A stretch of 64,000 nt of DNA from Clostridium_S neuense (GCF_045310695.1 NZ_JBJIAA010000004.1:124001-188000), one strand, 5' to 3'. Counted from the first letter of the stretch, positions 44,695 through 53,421 are shown. Numbers and translations are program-made. The notes: generated from the letters alone by a model not told the origin.

Positions 44695-47064
44695 TTAAAT
44701 GTGTTCCCAAAAATTTTTCGCATTTTTTTCTATTTCCCCTTTATTTTTAACATAATGATAAAAATAAAGGTCTTTTTCAAATAAACTGATATACTCATTG
44801 GTACCAAACCTTTCATCTAAAAGCATAATAATCCCCCTATCGTTTTCTGTTCTTATTACCCTTCCCGCTGATTGAAGCACTTTATTTATTCCTGGATACA
44901 TATATGCATATTTGTATCCAAAATTATTCTTTTTATTGAAATATTCCTTAATTAGATCTCTTTCCATGCATATTTGCGGAAGTCCAACACCAACTATTAT
45001 GGCTCCAATGAGTTTATCATGTGCAAGGTCAATGCCTTCTGAGAAAACTCCACCCATGACGCAAAAACCAATAACCTCTTCATCCTCTTTATTATTAAAC
45101 TTATCAATAAATTCTACCCTTGCTGCTTCATCCATACTATTATTTTGAATTATTGTATTATGACTATATTCATCTAAAAATATAGAATAAACCTCATTCA
45201 TATATTTATAAGAAGGAAAAAACACCATGTAATTTCCAATCTTTTCACTTACCATAGAATTTATATACTCTGCAATAGCCTTATAGCTCTTTTCCCTATT
45301 CACATATTTAGTTGAAATTCTATTTCCAATTAGGACGCATTTATTTTCACTAGGAAAAGGTGATTTCAAGGATATAGCATAGTCTTCATCATTTGCTCCA
45401 AACATTTCTTTATAATAATTTAAAGGCTCTAAGGTTGCAGAAAAAAACACAGCACTTTTACCTCTCTTTAAAGCTTCGGAGATAAGTTTTGAAGGATCCA
45501 AGCAGAAAAGCTTTACTTTAAATTCATTTTTAAACTTTTCACCATAAAAAACAAATTTATCATCATAAAATTCTGCTATTCTAATAAAGGAAATGCAGTC
45601 GAAATAAAATTGAAGTACATCTTCATATATTTCATCCTTAGAATTTTGAATAAGCCACTCTTCACATATTACCGTAAATTTATATACGTACCTTAACAAA
45701 TCATCAGGAATTTCCGCGCTAACTACAGTGTTTTTTTCTTCTGCTGATTTCCTTATGCTTATGAATACTTTGTTTATGTTATCCAGCACCTTATAAATTT
45801 TGCTCTTTTTATTTTTGATATTCTTTTTTAAGCTCATAACCGTACTTTTTAAAAGCTCTTTTGAAAACATGTCCCTTGCTCTGTCCACAAGATTATGTGC
45901 CTCGTCAATTAAAAAGGTATAATTTCCTCCATTTTCTGAAAAAAATCTCTTTAAATACACAGCAGGATCAAATACATAGTTATAATCACATATTATAATG
46001 TCAGACCAAAGTGTTAAATCCAGAGAAAATTCAAATGGACATAATTTATACTTTTTTGCATACTCTTCTATTACGCCCCTTGCAAAATTATCTTCATTAT
46101 TTATAATGTCTAAAATAGCTTCATTTACCCTGTCATAATGTCCTTTGGCAAATTCGCAGCCTTCTGGATTGCAGGAAACCTTATCATTAAAACATATTTT
46201 TTCCTTTGAGGTTATTGTAATTGATTTAACCTTAAGCCCCTTGCTCCTCATAAATTCCAGTGCTGCCTCTGGTGCTTTTCCATGGGTGCCCTTAGCGGTA
46301 AGGTAAAAAATTCTTTCATTTATTTCTTCTCCCATGGCTTTAACTGCTGGAAATATAACTGACATAGTTTTTCCTATGCCTGTAGGTGCTTTTATAAACG
46401 CTTTTTTCTCCTTTTGTACAGCTTTATATACACGCACTGCTAGTTCTCTTTGACCACTTCTATACTCATGAAATGGAAATTTAAATTCCTTCATAGAGGA
46501 GTTTCTTTTTGCTGTCCAGTATTGTATAAAATGAGCCCATACTATGTATTTATCTAAAATATCAAAAAAATATTCCTTAAGTTTAGAATGGGACATAACT
46601 TCTTCAAATTGTTTATTTTCATAGCTGTCTGCATTTATATATGTAAGTCTTATATTTACATTATCTAGTTTTTTTTCTTCAGAATACATATATCCATAGC
46701 ACTTTGCCTGAGCCCAGTGAAGTTCATTATAGTTCTCATCAATAGATTCAAGTGATCTTCCCGTACTTTTAATTTCATTTATAATAACTCTATTTTCTTC
46801 CTCTATTATTTCATCTGCACGGCCATCAATCAAGAACTTTACACCCTTATATTCAGTTTCATACTTCAAATAAACTTCCTTTGAATATTTACAATTTTCT
46901 ATGCCTTCATAGAGCTTTTTGTTTTCTCTTTGAAATTTTCCATGAATTTTAGTTCCTTCTAGAGCCCTTCCCATTCCTTGAAATCTATTGTCAATGCTTC
47001 CACTTCTCATTACAAATTCCACAAGATTTCTTATTGATATTTTTATCTTATTATCTTCACTCAT
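44695..47064 (-). CDS. DEAD_2/DinG-type Fe-S helicase with N-terminal PD-(D/E)XK nuclease domain
   Basis: A 789-residue protein joining two activities. Residues about 60-110 carry a Cas4/RecB-like nuclease core (Asp80 in LIDGRADE, Glu97 and Lys99 in INEIKSTGR). From about 195 it is an XPD/DinG superfamily 2 helicase: Walker A APTGIGKT (226-233), four candidate 4Fe-4S cysteines (Cys291, 298, 303, 342), DEAH in LIDEAHNLVDRARDMFS, and motif VI QSAGRVIRTENDRG. It overlaps the end of rarA by eight bases, so both are made together, suggesting a role in repair of stalled forks or structured DNA. Confidence 0.9.
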   Translation of the reverse strand: MSEDNKIKISIRNLVEFVMRSGSIDNRFQGMGRALEGTKIHGKFQRENKKLYEGIENCKYSKEVYLKYETEYKGVKFLIDGRADEIIEEENRVIINEIKSTGRSLESIDENYNELHWAQAKCYGYMYSEEKKLDNVNIRLTYINADSYENKQFEEVMSHSKLKEYFFDILDKYIVWAHFIQYWTAKRNSSMKEFKFPFHEYRSGQRELAVRVYKAVQKEKKAFIKAPTGIGKTMSVIFPAVKAMGEEINERIFYLTAKGTHGKAPEAALEFMRSKGLKVKSITITSKEKICFNDKVSCNPEGCEFAKGHYDRVNEAILDIINNEDNFARGVIEEYAKKYKLCPFEFSLDLTLWSDIIICDYNYVFDPAVYLKRFFSENGGNYTFLIDEAHNLVDRARDMFSKELLKSTVMSLKKNIKNKKSKIYKVLDNINKVFISIRKSAEEKNTVVSAEIPDDLLRYVYKFTVICEEWLIQNSKDEIYEDVLQFYFDCISFIRIAEFYDDKFVFYGEKFKNEFKVKLFCLDPSKLISEALKRGKSAVFFSATLEPLNYYKEMFGANDEDYAISLKSPFPSENKCVLIGNRISTKYVNREKSYKAIAEYINSMVSEKIGNYMVFFPSYKYMNEVYSIFLDEYSHNTIIQNNSMDEAARVEFIDKFNNKEDEEVIGFCVMGGVFSEGIDLAHDKLIGAIIVGVGLPQICMERDLIKEYFNKKNNFGYKYAYMYPGINKVLQSAGRVIRTENDRGIIMLLDERFGTNEYISLFEKDLYFYHYVKNKGEIEKNAKNFWEHI

Positions 47065-48334
47065 TATTTGTTCCTTTTATCCTATCCCAATAATTTTTAG
47101 AGGCCTGTTCTAGCTTGTTTTCACCATAAATATAGTACTTTTTATCCTTAACCTTATCCGGTAAATACTGCTGCTTTACATAATTATTTTTATAAGCATA
47201 TGGATATTTGTAATTTTGCATCCTGCCAAGCGCCTTTGCACCTTCATAATGACCATCCCGCAAATACACTGGAAGTTCTCCAAGGTTTGTAGTATCAAGC
47301 TCAGAAAGTGCTGCATCTATTGCCTTTATTGCAGAATTTGATTTTGGAGCTGTTGCAAGGAGTATTGTTGCCTCTGAAAGCGGAATTCTTGCTTCTGGAA
47401 AACCAATTTCAAGCGCTGCATCTGTACATGCCTTAACTATTGAAATAGCCTGTGGATATGCAAGGCCTATATCCTCTGCTGCTATTACGAGGAGTCTCCT
47501 GCATATTGACTTTAAATCTCCACCTTTAATGAGCATGGCAAGGTATAGTGAAGCTGCATCAGGGTCACTTCCACGTATTGATTTTTGAAAGGCACTTAAA
47601 ATATCATAGTGATTATCACCATTTTTATCATATTTAAATATATTTTTCTGAGTGCATTCCTTCATTATATTTATATCTACATTTATATTTCCATCTTCAT
47701 CCTTTGGCGTTGAAAAAATAGCTATTTCAAGAGAATTTAAAGCTTTTCTTATATCTCCTCCACTTACATTTGCAGAGTATTCTAAAGCTTCTTCCTCTAT
47801 ATTTATAACCGTGTTTTCAAATTCACTTTGAACTATTTCTAAAGCTCTTTTCATGGCCTTAACAATATCCTCATTTTTAAGAGGTTTAAATTCAAATATT
47901 ATGGATCTACTTAAAATGGCATTGTACACATAAAAATACGGATTTTCAGTTGTACTTGCAATTAAAGTAATACTGCCATTTTCCATAAATTGAAGAAGAG
48001 ACTGCTGCTGCTTTTTATTGAAATTTTGAATTTCATCGAGATAAAGCAACACCCCATCTCTTGCCATTAAAGTATTTAAGCTTTCAATCACTTCCTTTAC
48101 ATCACTTAAAGATGCTGTAGTGGCATTAAGCTTATATAATTTTTTATTTGTCTTACTTGCAATTATATTTGCTACCGTAGTTTTTCCAGTCCCCGGCGGT
48201 CCATAAAAAATCATGTTTGGTATCATCTTACTTTTTAAAATCCTATGGAGTATTTTTCCTTCTCCAAGTATATGCTCTTGACCAAAAACATCTTCAAATT
48301 TTTCCGGTCTAATTCTATCTGGTAATGGCTTCAA
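47057..48334 (-). CDS. rarA: Replication-associated recombination protein A (RarA/MgsA)
   Basis: A 425-residue clamp-loader-like AAA+ ATPase acting at blocked replication forks. Walker A GPPGTGKTT (45-53), Walker B with LLYLDEIQNFNKKQQQ, sensor 1 LIASTTENPYF, and the C-terminal tetramerisation region (IRGSDPDAASLYLAMLIKGGD; YLRDGHYEGAKALG) are all present. The start is TTG at 48334 with GGGGG about nine bases upstream. A family A repeat ends immediately upstream of that ribosome site, so the promoter must lie in or beyond the repeat. Confidence 0.95.
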   Translation of the reverse strand: MKPLPDRIRPEKFEDVFGQEHILGEGKILHRILKSKMIPNMIFYGPPGTGKTTVANIIASKTNKKLYKLNATTASLSDVKEVIESLNTLMARDGVLLYLDEIQNFNKKQQQSLLQFMENGSITLIASTTENPYFYVYNAILSRSIIFEFKPLKNEDIVKAMKRALEIVQSEFENTVINIEEEALEYSANVSGGDIRKALNSLEIAIFSTPKDEDGNINVDINIMKECTQKNIFKYDKNGDNHYDILSAFQKSIRGSDPDAASLYLAMLIKGGDLKSICRRLLVIAAEDIGLAYPQAISIVKACTDAALEIGFPEARIPLSEATILLATAPKSNSAIKAIDAALSELDTTNLGELPVYLRDGHYEGAKALGRMQNYKYPYAYKNNYVKQQYLPDKVKDKKYYIYGENKLEQASKNYWDRIKGTNNE

Positions 48335-48350
48335 AATGGAACCCCCTTTT

Positions 48351-48553
48351 CAGTTCACAGTGCACAGTTCACAATTCACAGTTAAAGATGATTTACCTTT
48401 CGTTTCTCTTAGGTAAATCTTAAAACTTAATAGTATCAGCTGCGCTGAATACTATACTTACGCCATGCGCAAGCATTAAGTTTTAGATTTTTCGCAGTGA
48501 CAATGGAGAAAAATCCTCCTTCACTGTGAACTGTGCATTGTGAATTGTGAACT
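48351..48553 (+). repeat. Family A intergenic element, copy 4 (complete, 203 bp)
   Basis: Terminal arms of about 33 bases pair almost fully: CAGTTCACAGTGCACAGTTC.. at the left against ..TTGTGAATTGTGAACTG at the right. The arms are themselves built from short degenerate repeats of CAGTTCACA type. The core has GATGATTTACCTTTCG, CTTAGGTAAATCTTAAAACT, further internal hairpins (AGTATCAGCTGCGCTGAATACT) and CCTCCTTCACTGTGAACTG. It fills the whole gap between the editing protein and rarA. Confidence 0.85.
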
Positions 48554-48556
48554 GGA

Positions 48557-49051
48557 TCAAGTTTCTACATAAATAAATTTATTTCCGTGCCACTTAATAA
48601 ACTTCTCAAAATCCTCGTACAAAACACCAATTGTTGCTGTATTCACGTTAGGATGAAAGTTCACAAGATGATCACCTACTAAATCCTTATCTATTAAAAT
48701 TATAACAGAACTTTCTTTATCATTTATTATACCAAAAGGAGTTACAGCTCCCTTTTTTAAATCTAAATATTTAGCCAGCCTTTCCTCTGAGGCAAAAGAT
48801 AAGCGTGAACTTCCTATTTGTTTTGATAGAAGCTTTAAATCAGCCCTTTTGGTTTCTTCTAAAACAAAAAGGTAATGAGTATCACCTTTGCTATTTTTCA
48901 AAAACAAGTTCTTGCACAGCTTTCCTTTTATATTTATCTTTAATTTATCTGCCTCTTCCACAGTATATACTGCTTTGTGCTCGTATCTTACATATTCAAT
49001 TTTTAAACTTTCTAGAATATCATATAGTCTTTGTTCTTTTTCATCAATCAT
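48557..49051 (-). CDS. Prolyl-tRNA editing protein (ProXp-ala/YbaK family)
   Basis: A 164-residue single-domain trans-editing hydrolase of the YbaK/PrdX superfamily, which deacylates mischarged tRNA such as Ala-tRNA-Pro. Signatures are KNLFLKNSKGDTHYLFVLEE, SSRLSFASEERLAKYLDLKKGAVTPFGI and the final FHPNVNTATIG. Length fits the clostridial ProXp-ala (PrdX) type. It is monocistronic. Its stop lies three bases from the right end of a family A repeat. Confidence 0.9.
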   Translation of the reverse strand: MIDEKEQRLYDILESLKIEYVRYEHKAVYTVEEADKLKINIKGKLCKNLFLKNSKGDTHYLFVLEETKRADLKLLSKQIGSSRLSFASEERLAKYLDLKKGAVTPFGIINDKESSVIILIDKDLVGDHLVNFHPNVNTATIGVLYEDFEKFIKWHGNKFIYVET

Positions 49052-49248
49052 TTTATTAAGCTCCCATGTTATATTACATAATTATAATAAGGCGTAGTAA
49101 ATATTATAGCAATAGTTTTTTAGCAGAGGACAAAGTACATGGTGGCAAATTATGTTATAATAAATGTTATTAAAAGGGGCTGTCCACTAAATATATTTAA
49201 TCATAATTTGAATAAAATGCGTCGTAACTATTGGTAGGAGTGGTTGTA

Positions 49249-49950
49249 TTGTTTTCAAACAAGTTAAAAAGATATAGAAAAGAATTAGGACTTACACAAA
49301 AGGATTTAGGCAAGAAATTAGATTTATCAAAAGAAATTATAGGCCAGCTAGAGACTGGTTTGAGGGAACCCTCTAGGGTATTACTTGAAAAAATATATAA
49401 ATTTAGTGGCAAAAATATGAATTGGTGGCTTGATACAAATGAACAGTTTAAATTTAGCCAAACATTTAAATATACCATTTATCCAGCTAATAAATACAGA
49501 GCTATTTTTCCAGTATTATTTTCAGCTATTTTTTCGGCATTGATAATATTTGTATTAACCGATAGTGATAATACTTTAGAAGTATGTATTACATTTATTA
49601 TATTACTCTTATGCTTAATGTTTACTGCCTACTATACTGTGTTAGCATATTATTTATTTAAAAATAAAATTTATATTACTATAACAGAAAATTATGTAGA
49701 AATAAAAAAAATTTCTACAACTAAGAGAGTCAATATAGCAGACATAAAAGAAATAGTGTTTATTGTACTCTCCAGAGGCAGTTGCCCAACGGTAGTAATT
49801 AAGTGTGATAATAGCACAAAGTACCACTATACCGATTTACATTTTCCTCAATCATGGTTTGCTAAGAAGTATATTAATAGTATGGTAGACTACTTAAAAA
49901 AGAGTAATGAAAATATATGTGTCATTGGACGAGGGCATATGTACGAGTAA
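49249..49950 (+). CDS. XRE-family HTH protein with two membrane segments
   Basis: A 233-residue protein. An N-terminal XRE helix-turn-helix (LKRYRKELGLTQKDLGKKLD, then LSKEIIGQLETGLREPS) spans about 5-60. Two hydrophobic helices lie at about 85-105 and 112-135 (IFPVLFSAIFSALIIFVL; FIILLLCLMFTAYYTVLAYY), and a C-terminal soluble part of beta character follows. It looks like a membrane-tethered DNA-binding protein. The start is TTG at 49249, eight bases after TAGGAG. First gene inside the TIR-bounded element; its targets could be the genes that follow. Confidence 0.8.
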   Translation: MFSNKLKRYRKELGLTQKDLGKKLDLSKEIIGQLETGLREPSRVLLEKIYKFSGKNMNWWLDTNEQFKFSQTFKYTIYPANKYRAIFPVLFSAIFSALIIFVLTDSDNTLEVCITFIILLLCLMFTAYYTVLAYYLFKNKIYITITENYVEIKKISTTKRVNIADIKEIVFIVLSRGSCPTVVIKCDNSTKYHYTDLHFPQSWFAKKYINSMVDYLKKSNENICVIGRGHMYE

Positions 49951-50167
49951 GGTAAGTGTTAAAACACAAGTGATTTTAAAAATATCTGGAACAACTGAAA
50001 GTATGTCTAAATTTAGGAGCGTTTTTAGTTACTTTTTGAAAATTGCATTTTAATATTGATATATAAAGATAGATTCGTAATACAAAGAATTAAGGAATAA
50101 AATATATTTAAGAATAGACATAAAACTCTATTCTTAAATAATAATCAAATAATGAAGGAGAAGTAAA

Positions 50168-50512
50168 ATGAGTAAATTAAAAATATTTGGTATAGGAATT
50201 TTAATATTTATAGTACTAACAGGGCTAGGATTTGCAACAGGAGAAATACAAGCAATATATAATCGTACGGTTGGAGTTGATGTTAGTAGTTCGGAAACAG
50301 ATAAATTTCATGCTTCAAAAGGGTATGTAGATGGAATGATTCAGGATTTATCAAAATATAAATTAGAACTAGCACAAACCACTGATAGTACAGCGAGACA
50401 CGCTATAATATCTCATATTAATGAGGAATTTTCTAATTTTGATGAGAATAAAATTAAGAACCAAGATTTAAAGCAGTTTCTTATAGATGTTAGAAACGAC
50501 AATATAAAATAA
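50168..50512 (+). CDS. Small exported/membrane-anchored protein of unknown function
   Basis: A 114-residue protein with an N-terminal signal anchor (MSKLKIFGIGILIFIVLTGL) and a helical, charged extracellular part (SSSETDKFHASKGYVDGM; DLKQFLIDVRND). Proteins of this layout turn up on phages and integrated elements in my recollection, usually beside another small exported protein, as here. No function is known to me. A good GAAGGAG site precedes the ATG and the next gene starts 16 bases after its stop. Confidence 0.75.
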   Translation: MSKLKIFGIGILIFIVLTGLGFATGEIQAIYNRTVGVDVSSSETDKFHASKGYVDGMIQDLSKYKLELAQTTDSTARHAIISHINEEFSNFDENKIKNQDLKQFLIDVRNDNIK

Positions 50513-50527
50513 TTGGAGGAATGAAAG

Positions 50528-51093
50528 ATGAATAAAAAAAGAGTAATAGGTTTAATATTAGCAGGAGTTTTAATTATATGGGTTATAGGATTTACAAGAT
50601 GTGATAAATCTAATGATGATAAGCAAGCAGAACAAACAGAACAATTGCAAAAACAATCTAGTTCTAAGCTAGGTATGCCAAACATAAAGAATTTTTATGA
50701 GAAATCAATGATGAAAACTATAATGGAAGATTGTGACGATAGCAACTTAATTACTTATGCGTATACTAAAAATGAAATGACAGGTAAATTCACTTATTTA
50801 GGTGAAGCGATGGGATATGGGTTGCCTTATGGTACTGAATACACAATGGTACTGAATACACAAATCCTAAAAGAGTTGCAAAAAATTCAGAAACAAACCA
50901 TTCAGATGATGTAACATTACCACAAGCTGACCCAAACGGATTATATAAAGCTGAGAATGTAGATGCCACATGGATAATGCTTATAGACCCAGCAACCAAA
51001 CAAGCCAAACCAGTATATATTGAATCGCAAGTTACGATATCGCCTTTTAAATTATCTAAAAATTTATTAGACAACGCTCCAAGTGATTATTAA
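50528..51093 (+). pseudogene. Exported protein gene frameshifted by a 17-bp tandem duplication
   Basis: The intact N-terminus MNKKRVIGLILAGVLIIWVI is a signal anchor (the following FTRC is a poor lipobox). Frame 1 continues to residue 128 and then stops. The 17-base unit TGGTACTGAATACACAA occurs twice in direct succession at 50830-50846 and 50847-50863. Removing one copy restores a single frame of 182 residues ending LLDNAPSDY at 51093, through NPKRVAKNSETNHSDDV and VDATWIMLIDPATKQAKPVY. So the gene is inactivated or phase-variable. GGAGGAATGAAAG precedes the ATG. Confidence 0.85.
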
Positions 51094-51501
51094 AGGAGGA
51101 ATTAAAATAGCCAAAACTTCAAGTAGAATTTTTAAAAGCCACGAATATACAAGAAAAGAGTTAGCAATTCAAATAAATCATGATTTAACAATTTTTAGTG
51201 CGACAGCCCCACGCTATTACGTATCAAGAAAAAATGAATTTGAGGCGGATATATTGATGATCAAAAGTTTTGGAGGTATAAATCTTTCACCAAAAGATAT
51301 GAAAAGCATGGTTCATTTTTATAAGGATATTATTGAACTACCTGTATTAAGCGAAGGTTATGGCAATTATGATGGTACGAACTTGGCTTTGGAGAAAATG
51401 GGACTAGAATTTGGATATGGGATGAGAATAAATGGGGAGGAAAAGAATTTAAAATTACAGACCCTTGTGGTAATGCTTTAACATTATTGGAAACTACGTA
51501 A
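51083..51501 (+). pseudogene. Degenerate gene ending in a broken VOC (glyoxalase/bleomycin-resistance) domain
   Basis: GGAGG (51095-51099) sits seven bases before ATA GCC at 51107, where an ATG would be expected; the frame then runs through about 50 residues I do not recognise. From an ATG at 51257 the frame resembles a VOC-fold protein (NLSPKDMKSMVHFYKDIIEL, LPVLSEGYGNYDGTNL). Near 51410 the homology jumps frame to IWIWDENKWGGKEFKITDPC, ending ETT at 51501. Both a frameshift and an internal deletion (KWG joined to GKEF) are implied. Confidence 0.65.
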
Positions 51502-51695
51502 ACAAACTCCAATTTATAGGCGAGGCATTTCAAACTTTTGTTATATTCAGCATTATAGGTGGACAATTCCACTTATAATTTTTAAAGCTATATTTTAACA
51601 TTATATTAAAACATAGCCTTAAATTATGACTGAATATATTTAGTGCAACAGCCACATTTCATATTTCTAAATTACTGAATAATGCAAATTAAAAA

Positions 51696-52469
51696 CTATT
51701 CTAACTTTGCTAATGAAATTTCTTTCTCTAAAACATCAGCAAAGTTCTGAACATAACTTCCAAGAGTTCCTAAACAATTCATAAATTCATTATTATTTTT
51801 ATATCTATTAGGCTCTTCCCTAATTTTTATAACCTTTTCCATTATATCAGCATCTGGAATTAAATTGTTATCTAAAACCCATTTTCCCGCCTTTGTCTTA
51901 GAAATTATTTTACCTGTCTTAAGTGTATAAATACATCTTGCAATATCCAAAAGCCAACCTGCTGAATATAAATTTCTTTCTGTTACAACCGCAAATTTTC
52001 TTATCATCTCATAATGTTTTGAAACGGCTTCTATAATTTCTTCTTTTGTAGGATAGATAAATCTGTCTCTTACTTCATTACCATACAACAAATTTCCATG
52101 CTCAATTAACTCTATCATGGAAAAAGGGTCAAAATAGTATTTATCTGTTATTCTTTGACCACTCGTACCCCAATATACAACTGTATCGTGAATATCATTA
52201 ATAAATGTCTCAAGCGTTAAAAAGCCACCTTCAAATGATCGAAAATACAAATTATTTTTATACTCATTTAAAAGTTCTTGTCTTAAGTTAAGCAATTGTT
52301 TTGCTTGTGTAACAGAAATTTTTGTTTCTGTTAGGCACAATATATCAATATCACTCCATCCAATTTTAAAATCCTCAAGTACAATTGAACCATAAAGATA
52401 TATTGAAGGGTTATTATTAAGTAAAATGTTTACTATACGATTTTTCATTATTTCAATTGACTGTTCCAT
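51696..52469 (-). CDS. Nucleotidyltransferase, aminoglycoside adenylyltransferase-like
   Basis: A 257-residue protein with the Pol-beta nucleotidyltransferase signature YGSIVLEDFKIGWSDIDIL (GS...DxD) near residues 26-44, followed by a helical domain with VYWGTSGQRITDKYYFDPFS and a C-terminal segment like AadA/ANT proteins (AGWLLDIARCIYTLKTGKIISKT shortened). It may adenylylate an aminoglycoside-like substrate, but many chromosomal relatives confer no resistance. Start at ATG 52469, after GGGAG, rather than one five codons earlier. It lies just outside the TIR-bounded element, on the opposite strand. Confidence 0.8.
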   Translation of the reverse strand: MEQSIEIMKNRIVNILLNNNPSIYLYGSIVLEDFKIGWSDIDILCLTETKISVTQAKQLLNLRQELLNEYKNNLYFRSFEGGFLTLETFINDIHDTVVYWGTSGQRITDKYYFDPFSMIELIEHGNLLYGNEVRDRFIYPTKEEIIEAVSKHYEMIRKFAVVTERNLYSAGWLLDIARCIYTLKTGKIISKTKAGKWVLDNNLIPDADIMEKVIKIREEPNRYKNNNEFMNCLGTLGSYVQNFADVLEKEISLAKLE

Positions 52470-52736
52470 TCCTAAAACTCCCATTTATATATAATTACCA
52501 CTACATAATCACTAATATTCAAGTATTCCTCATATAATATAGCAATACCTTCTTATTTTGTTATTTAGCTTCTTTATAAATGTAATGGAAGAAGATATTA
52601 AACCCCAAGGAATGAATGGAATAATATTAAACACACAAAAAATTACTCTTCACATAAATTCTATAAAAAATAATTTAATGAGCTTCTCCTAAACCTATAT
52701 TGGAAGATTTTCTTCAATAAAATTCCAGATTAAATA

Positions 52737-52790
52737 TTGACAAAGATATTATTCTATTATATCATTTTTATTAACCGAACGTTTGGTTAA
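52737..52790 (+). promoter_or_regulatory. tetR promoter with palindromic operator
   Basis: TTGACA (52737-52742), 17 bases, TATCAT (52760-52765), then the near-palindrome TTAACCGAACGTTTGGTTAA (52771-52790) over the transcript start. The same palindrome recurs before the SDR gene at 53440. The rest of the 343-bp gap 52470-52812 holds a 45-bp segment shared with 62239-62283 and nothing else I can identify. Confidence 0.8.
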
Positions 52791-52812
52791 TAAAATATAA
52801 AAGGATGATTAT

Positions 52813-53421
52813 ATGCCTAAAACTGATGGAGATATTACAAAAGAACGTATTCTACAAGTTGCTGAAAAGCTATTCTCGGAAGATGGTTTCGATGGAACAG
52901 GTGTAGACAAAATTGCCAAAAATGCAGGTATTAATAAAGCCTCGATATATTATCATTTTAAGGATAAAAATGATATTATGGAGTCTCTATTCAAAAAAAT
53001 CATAAACGATATGGATGAACATGTAGATTCTATAACTGGTTTAGCTGGGGAAAGCTTAGAAGATAAAATCAAAAGTGAAATTCAGTATTTATCTGATAAA
53101 AAAAGAATTTTATCTATTCTCTTTATGGAAACTTTGAAGAGTGGAAACAATACAGATTATTTCATACGGTGTTTAGAAATCATTATAAAAAAAGAATTAG
53201 ACAGCAATCTTAAAAAAGCAAAAGTAGAAAAATTACTTGATGAAGATCTTCAAAAATATATTGTTTATGAATTCTTCACAGGCATGATACCTATTATTTC
53301 TTTTATCACGTTAAAGGATAAATGGTGTGAATACTTTAAATATGATGAAAACAAGCTTTTTGAATATTTTATGGATGCATTTGCTAATACTCATATAAAA
53401 TCACATAAATTCAAAGAATAA
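52813..53421 (+). CDS. TetR/AcrR family transcriptional regulator
   Basis: A 202-residue repressor. The N-terminal HTH domain spans about 8-55 (KERILQVAEKLFSEDGFDGT, then KIAKNAGINKASIYYHFKDK), followed by an all-helical ligand-binding domain. Palindromic sites lie over its own promoter and before the following SDR gene, so it very probably represses itself and the SDR/methyltransferase genes. The inducer is unknown. AAAGGATG precedes the ATG. Confidence 0.93.
   Translation: MPKTDGDITKERILQVAEKLFSEDGFDGTGVDKIAKNAGINKASIYYHFKDKNDIMESLFKKIINDMDEHVDSITGLAGESLEDKIKSEIQYLSDKKRILSILFMETLKSGNNTDYFIRCLEIIIKKELDSNLKKAKVEKLLDEDLQKYIVYEFFTGMIPIISFITLKDKWCEYFKYDENKLFEYFMDAFANTHIKSHKFKE

Larger units (their letters stand above)
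49178..51653 (+). mobile_element. 2.48-kb TIR-bounded element without a transposase
   Basis: The left terminus at 49178-49209 (GGCTGTCCACTAAATATA...) and the right terminus at 51621-51653, read on the other strand (GGCTGTTGCACTAAATATA...), match at about 29 of 33 positions and are inverted. Between them lie only plus-strand genes: an HTH-membrane regulator, a small exported protein, a frameshifted exported protein and a broken VOC gene. No transposase or resolvase is seen and no clear target duplication flanks it, so it looks like a non-autonomous cassette or the relic of a larger transposon. Confidence 0.7.

Noticed and set aside
49178..51653. Prophage fragment
   Set aside because: No integrase, structural or lysis genes; the inverted termini are better explained by a transposon-like element.
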